This document shows positions 59,420-64,000 of a DNA stretch of 64,000 bases, one piece after another. Every line of letters starts with the position of its first letter. The first letter of the stretch is position 1. The stretch is from Sphingomonas guangdongensis. GTDB taxonomy: Bacteria; Pseudomonadota; Alphaproteobacteria; Sphingomonadales; Sphingomonadaceae. The notes below the pieces were generated by a model. The model ran no database searches, was not told the DNA's origin, and was given only the letters and a program-made list of their open reading frames with translations. The DNA is taken from assembly GCF_900199185.1 (NCBI RefSeq), contig NZ_OBMI01000001.1:558001-622000 (forward strand), given 5' to 3'. A program made the position numbers and the translations under genes.

Positions 59420-59941
59420 GTGCCCGCAACCGATGCCCTTTCGACCCGCCTGTTCTTCACCGCCGACACCCACTTCGGCGATCACCGCACCATCAACATC
59501 TGGCGTCGCCCGTTCGCCGACGTAGCGGCGATGGACGCGCTGCTGATCGAGCGCTGGAACGCAGTCGTCGGGCCGCAGGACATCGTGTGGCACCTGGGCG
59601 ATGTCGCGCGGCGGCCCGGCGACGTGGCGGCGCTGCTCGCACGGCTCCACGGCACCAAGCACCTGCTGCGCGGCAACAACGATCCGGATGACACCGCCGC
59701 CGCGCCCGGCTGGGCCAGCGTCGGCGACTATGCCGAGCTGGAGGCGGATGGGCACCCGCTGGTGCTGTGCCATTATCCGTTCCGCAGCTGGAACCAGCAG
59801 CACGCCCGCGCGATCAACCTGCACGGTCACAGCCACGGTCGGCTGAAACCGCTGCCGCGCCAGTACGACGTTGGCGTCGACGTCCACCACTTCGCGCCGG
59901 TCACGCTGGCGCAACTACTCGAACAAGGAACCAGCCGATGA
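59420..59941 (+). CDS. Metallophosphoesterase
   Basis: 173 residues from a GTG. Calcineurin-like metal motifs in order: FFTADTHFGDHRTI (D-x-H), IVWHLGDVARR (GD-x), LLRGNNDPDD (GN-D), LVLCHYPFRSW (H) and NLHGHSHGR (GHxH). The small single-domain type often hydrolyses phosphodiesters. It overlaps the kinase-like gene by 4 bp, heading a four-gene coupled run on the plus strand. Confidence 0.88.
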   Translation: MPATDALSTRLFFTADTHFGDHRTINIWRRPFADVAAMDALLIERWNAVVGPQDIVWHLGDVARRPGDVAALLARLHGTKHLLRGNNDPDDTAAAPGWASVGDYAELEADGHPLVLCHYPFRSWNQQHARAINLHGHSHGRLKPLPRQYDVGVDVHHFAPVTLAQLLEQGTSR

Positions 59942-61257
59942 CCGACGACGGGCGGAGCCGCAGCGTGCCGAGCGGGCGATTGTCGCGGCTCTCCCGCTTC
60001 GGGCGCATGGGGGCGAGCGTCGCAGGCGGCATGCTGTCGGAGGGGGCGCGGCGGCTGGCGGCGGGCGAGCGGCCGAAGGTGGGCGACCTGCTGCTCACCC
60101 CTGCCAATGCGGCGCGCGTCGCCGAGCAGCTGTCGCACCTGCGCGGCGCGGCGATGAAGCTCGGGCAGATGATCTCCATGGACGCAGGCGACGTCCTCCC
60201 GCCCGAGCTCACCGCGATCCTGGCGCGGCTGCGCGACAACGCCCACCACATGCCGCCGCAGCAGCTTGCCCAAGTGCTCGCGGCCGAATGGGGCGCGGAC
60301 TGGCGTCGCCGCTTCCGCCACTTTCAGGCGCACCCGATCGCCGCCGCCTCCATCGGGCAGGTTCACCGCGCCGAGCTGCCCGACGGGCGAACGGTCGCGA
60401 TCAAGGTCCAGTATCCGGGCGTCGCCGACAGCATCGACGCCGACGTCGACAATGTGACCACGCTGCTGCGGGTATCGGGGCTGCTCCCACGTGAGCTCGA
60501 CCTGGCGCCGCTGCTTGCGGAGGCCAAGCGCCAGTTGCACGAGGAGGCGGATTACGCGCGCGAGGCGGCCATGCTGACGCGCTACCGGGCGCTGGTCGGC
60601 GACGATCCCGCCTATCTGGTACCCGGCCTCGTGCCCGAGTTCAGCACCGCGCGCGTGCTCGCGATGGATTACGTCGCGGGCGAGCCGATCGAGGCGCTGG
60701 AGGGTCGCGGTGCCGACGAGCGCAACCGTGCCGCTCACGCGCTCGTCCGCCTGGTCCTGCGCGAGCTGTTCGGTTGGGGCGTGATGCAGACCGACCCCAA
60801 CTTCGCCAACTATCGGTGGCAAGCGGACAGCGGGCGGCTGGTGCTGCTCGACTTCGGTGCCGCGCGTGAGGTGAAGCCGGAAACGCAGGACGGCTACCGA
60901 CGGCTGCTCGCGGCCGGGCTTGGCGGTGACCGGGAGCAGGTGCGCTCCGCGGCGGTCGCGGCCGGGTTCCTCGGCGACGCCGCGGTCGAGCGGCACCGCG
61001 CGACGGTCGACCGGATGCTCGACGTGATCCTGGCCGAGCTCAACAAGCCCGGCCCGTTCGACTTCGGCGACCGCGCGTTCGTCCAGGTGATCCGCGAGGA
61101 AGCCATGGTCATGGCGCAGGACCGCGCGACCTGGCACGTACCGCCGGTCGACACGCTGTTCGTCCAGCGCAAGATCAGCGGCACCGCGCTGCTCTGCGCG
61201 CGGCTGAAGGCGAGCGTCGACGTGCGCGCGGAACTCACCAGCTACCTCCCCGCGTGA
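59938..61257 (+). CDS. ABC1/UbiB-family atypical kinase
   Basis: 439 residues from the ATG overlapping the phosphoesterase stop. Family features: KLGQMISMDAGDVLPPELTA (KxGQ motif), AAASIGQVHRAELPDGRTVA (Ala-rich loop and ATP-binding Lys in VAIKVQYPG), VMQTDPNFANYRW (metal and catalytic loop) and LVLLDFGAAREV (DFG). No C-terminal membrane helices are present, so it belongs to the soluble bacterial branch rather than true UbiB. These proteins support coenzyme Q or lipid metabolism by ATPase or kinase activity. Confidence 0.9.
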   Translation: MTDDGRSRSVPSGRLSRLSRFGRMGASVAGGMLSEGARRLAAGERPKVGDLLLTPANAARVAEQLSHLRGAAMKLGQMISMDAGDVLPPELTAILARLRDNAHHMPPQQLAQVLAAEWGADWRRRFRHFQAHPIAAASIGQVHRAELPDGRTVAIKVQYPGVADSIDADVDNVTTLLRVSGLLPRELDLAPLLAEAKRQLHEEADYAREAAMLTRYRALVGDDPAYLVPGLVPEFSTARVLAMDYVAGEPIEALEGRGADERNRAAHALVRLVLRELFGWGVMQTDPNFANYRWQADSGRLVLLDFGAAREVKPETQDGYRRLLAAGLGGDREQVRSAAVAAGFLGDAAVERHRATVDRMLDVILAELNKPGPFDFGDRAFVQVIREEAMVMAQDRATWHVPPVDTLFVQRKISGTALLCARLKASVDVRAELTSYLPA

Positions 61258-61799
61258 CCCCGCCGCACCTGCTGGCACTCGAGGAGTGGCGGGAGCGCGT
61301 CCGCGGCGACCGGCGCGTGCCGCACTTCGACCCGCTCGACGGTGGTGATCGGGCGCGGCTGCTCCTGCTGCTCGAGACGCCGGGGCCGGGCGGAGCCGGC
61401 CCGCGTTACGTCAGCCGCGACAATCCGACGGGCACGGCGCGCAACCTGATCCGCTTCCTCGACAATGCCGGGATCGCGCGCGCCGACACGGTGATCTGGA
61501 ACGCGGTGCCGTGGATTGTTCATGCCGATGGCGCGCGCAACCGGGCGCTGCGTGTGGGCGAGATCCGCGAAGGCCTGACCTGGCTGCCGCCGTTGCTCGC
61601 GTTGCTGCCGCGGCTGGGGGTCGTCGTTCTGTCCGGTAGCGTCGCGGCCCGGGCGGATGCCGTGGTTGCACAGGCGCGACCCGGCGTTCACATTCTCGCC
61701 ATGCCCCATCCCTCCCCGACCTTTGTCTGCACCAGCCCCGACGTGCCCCGCCGCATCGCCGCCACCCTGACCCAAGCCGCCCGCCTGCTCGCCCGCTGA
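61254..61799 (+). CDS. Uracil-DNA glycosylase-superfamily protein
   Basis: 181 residues from a GTG. It matches the UDG fold: LLLLLETPGPGGAGPRYVSR with NPTGTARNLIRFLDNAGI, VIWNAVPWIV, LLPRLGVVVLSGSVAA and MPHPSPTF as the His-containing C-terminal loop. The canonical Asp or Asn of family 1-5 motifs is replaced, so base-excision activity is uncertain. It is coupled to both neighbours by 1-4 bp overlaps. Confidence 0.75.
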   Translation: MTPPHLLALEEWRERVRGDRRVPHFDPLDGGDRARLLLLLETPGPGGAGPRYVSRDNPTGTARNLIRFLDNAGIARADTVIWNAVPWIVHADGARNRALRVGEIREGLTWLPPLLALLPRLGVVVLSGSVAARADAVVAQARPGVHILAMPHPSPTFVCTSPDVPRRIAATLTQAARLLAR

Positions 61800-62881
61800 T
61801 GGCGAGTGTCGCCATTGTCGGCGTGTCCAAGCGCTTCGGCGACACCGCGGTACTCGCCCCAACCGACCTCGTGATCGAGGACGGCGAGTTCGTGGTGATC
61901 GTCGGCCCGTCCGGGTGCGGCAAGTCGACGCTGCTGCGCCTGATCGCGGGGCTGGAGACGCCGACCAGCGGCCGCATCCTGATCGATGGCCGCGACGTGA
62001 CGGACGCCGCGCCCGCCGACCGCGGCCTGGCAATGGTGTTCCAGTCCTACGCGCTCTACCCGCACCTGTCTGTCGCCGAGAACATCGGTTTTCCGCTGAA
62101 GGTCGCCAAACGTCCGAAAGCGGAGATCAGGGCGCGGGTGGCGGAGGTCGCCGCGTCGCTCGACCTCACCGCGCTGCTCGGCAGGCGTCCGGCAGCACTA
62201 TCGGGCGGGCAGCGCCAGCGCGTGTCCATCGCCCGCGCGATCGTCCGCCAGCCCGACGTGCTGCTGCTCGACGAGCCGCTGTCGAACCTGGACGCGGAGC
62301 TGCGCGGGCGGATGCGGCACGAGTTCGCGCGGCTGCACGGTTCGCTCGGCGCGACCATGATCTACGTGACGCATGACCAGTTGGAGGCGATGACGCTCGC
62401 CAATCGGATCGTCGTCATGAACGCCGGCGTGATCGAGCAGGTCGGATCGCCGCTGGAGCTCTACGACGATCCGGCGACGCTCCATGTCGCGCGGGCAATC
62501 GGCTCGCCCGGCATGAACGTCGTGTCGGGAACGGTTGAGGAGGTCGCTGCGGAGGGCGCGACCGTGCGGCTGAGCGACGGGCAGCAGGTGCGCGCTGGCC
62601 GATTGGCGGCGCTCGGGCAGGTGGTGACGGTGGGGGTCCGCCCCGAGCACCTCCACCCGAGCGACACCGGCCCGTTCACCGGCGCGGTGGAACTGTTCGA
62701 GCGGCTCGGCCCGCTGTCCTTCGCGCACCTTGGCACCCGCGGCGCGGCGGACACGGTGGTCGCGCAGCTGCCGGGCGACCGGCGGGTGACGCTGGGCGAG
62801 GTGCTGACCTTTGCCGCACCGCCCGCGCAGATCCACCTGTTCAACACCGCCGGGAACGCCCTGCCGCGCGTCAGCCCTTGA
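61799..62881 (+). CDS. Sugar ABC transporter ATPase (MalK/UgpC type)
   Basis: 360 residues. Walker A GPSGCGKSTLLR, Q-loop FQSYALYPH, signature LSGGQRQRVSIARA, Walker B LLLDEPLSNLD, H-loop YVTHDQLEAM, and a C-terminal TOBE/regulatory part (TVGVRPEHLHPSDTG). It energises uptake of a carbohydrate or glycerol-phosphate. It starts at TGATG in the previous stop and faces the permease genes on the other strand, so the transporter is encoded by two convergent units. Confidence 0.93.
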   Translation: MASVAIVGVSKRFGDTAVLAPTDLVIEDGEFVVIVGPSGCGKSTLLRLIAGLETPTSGRILIDGRDVTDAAPADRGLAMVFQSYALYPHLSVAENIGFPLKVAKRPKAEIRARVAEVAASLDLTALLGRRPAALSGGQRQRVSIARAIVRQPDVLLLDEPLSNLDAELRGRMRHEFARLHGSLGATMIYVTHDQLEAMTLANRIVVMNAGVIEQVGSPLELYDDPATLHVARAIGSPGMNVVSGTVEEVAAEGATVRLSDGQQVRAGRLAALGQVVTVGVRPEHLHPSDTGPFTGAVELFERLGPLSFAHLGTRGAADTVVAQLPGDRRVTLGEVLTFAAPPAQIHLFNTAGNALPRVSP

Positions 62882-63728
62882 CGCTGCCGCCGAGCAGCCC
62901 GCCGATGTAGAAGCGCTGGAGCGACAGGAACAGCAGCAGCACCGGCAGAGTCGTGACCACGGCGGCGGCCATCATCAGCTCGCCGTCGGCGGCATGTTCG
63001 CGCACGATCGCGGCCACCGCGACCGGCAGCGTGTACCTGTGCGCGTCCGACAGCACGATCAACGGCCACAGGAAATCGTTCCAGCTGCCGAGAAAGATGA
63101 ACAGCGCGAGCGTAACGGTGATCGGCGCGAGCAGCGGCAGCACGATCGAGACGAAGATGCGTCCTTCGCTCGCCCCGTCCAGCCGCGCGGCGTCGAGCAT
63201 CTCATCCGGAATCGACAGCGCCGCCTGACGCACAAAGAGGATCGCGAAGATGCCGGCGAGGCTCGGGAGGATCACGCCCGCATAGCTGTTCACCAGTCCG
63301 ACCTCACGCAGCAGCAGGAACAGCGGCAGCATCGCCACCTGCCCCGGCACAACCAGCAGCGCGAGCAGCAGCTTCAGCAGCCGTTCGCGTCCGGTGAAGC
63401 GCAGCTTTGCAAAGGCGTATCCGGCGGGGACGGTCAGCAGCAGCCCGAGCAGCGTCGCAACCGCGGCTACCCCTAAGCTGTTCCAGATCGCGGGCACGAC
63501 CTTGTAGTCGAACCACGCCCCCTCGAACTGGCGTCGCACCAGCAGCTCGTAATAGTTCTCCCCCGTCCAGCGCGCCGGCCAGAACGGCGGCGGAAAGGCG
63601 CTCGACGCATAGCGCGGCATGAACGACACCAGCACCATCCAGACGAGCGGCAGCAGCGTCACTGCCGTCAGCAGCGCAACCGCGGCGTTGAGCGCGACGG
63701 CGCGGAGGGTGCGGCGCCTCACAGCCAT
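62871..63728 (-). CDS. Sugar ABC transporter permease (MalG/UgpE type)
   Basis: About 285 residues from the ATG at 63728; the frame is open further but there it overlaps the first permease. Six membrane spans: ALLTAVTLLPLVWMVLVSF first, AVAATLLGLLLTVPAGYAFA, LLALLVVPGQVAMLPLFLLL, and others. The EAA loop reads EMLDAARLDGASEGRIFVSI, which docks on the ATPase. It ends with a characteristic QRFYIGGLLGGSVKG. It overlaps the stop of the upstream permease and, tail to tail, the ATPase gene by 11 bp. Confidence 0.92.
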   Translation of the reverse strand: MAVRRRTLRAVALNAAVALLTAVTLLPLVWMVLVSFMPRYASSAFPPPFWPARWTGENYYELLVRRQFEGAWFDYKVVPAIWNSLGVAAVATLLGLLLTVPAGYAFAKLRFTGRERLLKLLLALLVVPGQVAMLPLFLLLREVGLVNSYAGVILPSLAGIFAILFVRQAALSIPDEMLDAARLDGASEGRIFVSIVLPLLAPITVTLALFIFLGSWNDFLWPLIVLSDAHRYTLPVAVAAIVREHAADGELMMAAAVVTTLPVLLLFLSLQRFYIGGLLGGSVKG

Positions 63729-64000
63729 TCGTAGCGCCGCCCTATGCGGGTCTGGATCGTGGTGAGCGCCAGGATCAGCACGAACAGGATCAGCGCGACC
63801 GCCGAGGCCTGTCCCAAGTTCCACCATTTGAAGCCTTCGTCGAACATGAAGTAGAGCACGGTGACGGTGCTCTGCGCGGGACCGCCCATTGTCATGACAT
63901 AGGGTTCGGAGAAGAGCTGGAGGAACCCCGCCACGCTCATCACCGCGGCGAGCAGCAGCGTCGGGCCGATCGCCGGCAGCGTCACGTGGCGGAAGCGCTC
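63719..64000 (-). CDS. Sugar ABC transporter permease (MalF/UgpA type), partial
   Basis: The C-terminal 94 codons are present; the gene runs off the right edge. It shows LTLPAIGPTLLLAAVMSVAG, FSEPYVMTMGGPAQSTVTVL and a final span AVALILFVLILALTTIQTR, the pattern of MalF/UgpA-type permeases. It pairs with the MalG-type permease downstream (10-bp overlap). The binding protein is expected further right, outside the window. Confidence 0.9.
   Translation of the reverse strand, partial: ERFRHVTLPAIGPTLLLAAVMSVAGFLQLFSEPYVMTMGGPAQSTVTVLYFMFDEGFKWWNLGQASAVALILFVLILALTTIQTRIGRRYEWL

Overview
This is a 64 kb, GC-rich chromosomal window. It almost certainly comes from an alphaproteobacterium of the Sphingomonadaceae (Sphingomonas-like). 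The reasons are several large TonB-dependent receptors, a FecI/FecR/receptor signalling triplet, a PhoD phosphatase coupled to a receptor, a GH95 glycosidase and dense ATGA/GTGA-coupled genes. No rRNA, tRNA or CRISPR array was recognised. About 1-9 kb is lower in GC and is accessory DNA.

Layout. 0.7-3.7 kb: a two-gene Hachiman-type anti-phage system (hamA-hamB); hamB has an internal 40-codon stretch that reads as if it were in the wrong frame. 3.9-4.8 kb: a RES-Xre type II toxin-antitoxin pair with a 36-bp operator palindrome. 5.2-7.9 kb: gene debris (manganese catalase, MFS transporter, unknown fragments) and two small secreted hypotheticals. 8.07-8.9 kb: an intact IS6-family element. 9.1-13.5 kb: ECF sigma, anti-sigma and STN-type receptor. 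13.7-14.3 kb: two gene stumps joined back to back. 14.5-19.2 kb: TonB receptor, PhoD phosphatase and a LysR regulator. 19.5-23.9 kb: a phosphorelay locus (degenerate REC-Hpt, NarL-type regulator, CHASE3 hybrid kinase, CheY-like regulator). 24.4-32.5 kb: a minus-strand cluster of five exported proteins, several of them DUF11-like, built around a 1646-residue outer-membrane protein. 32.9-36.9 kb: an S46 peptidase stump, a DUF3299 fragment, a methyltransferase, a PHB-depolymerase-family esterase, a CopG regulator and an ATP-grasp gene whose last codons lie in the end of a second, dead IS6 copy. 37.6-40.0 kb: a decayed family III CoA-transferase gene split by a complete 1255-bp IS3-family element with a 4-bp target duplication.

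40.2-51.9 kb is the most unusual metabolic region. It holds two MFS carriers and then a tightly coupled run: CoA-transferase, TonB receptor, alpha/beta hydrolase, zinc-free MDR reductase, two 2-hydroxyacyl-CoA dehydratase-family subunits and a MarR regulator. Both dehydratase-like subunits appear to lack the cysteines that hold the [4Fe-4S] clusters in the known enzymes, and no activator ATPase is present. This may be an undescribed, possibly cluster-free, aerobic acyl-CoA pathway.

51.9-64 kb: ketopantoate reductase and TonB-receptor stumps that collide, a helix-hairpin-helix protein, a GH95 glycosidase, an SDR under a large inverted repeat, a small lipoprotein, a class-I amidotransferase-type hydrolase, serine acetyltransferase, a degenerate RBBP9-like protein, a coupled set (metallophosphoesterase, ABC1/UbiB kinase, uracil-DNA-glycosylase-like protein, sugar ABC ATPase) and, facing it, two sugar ABC permeases, the second running off the window.
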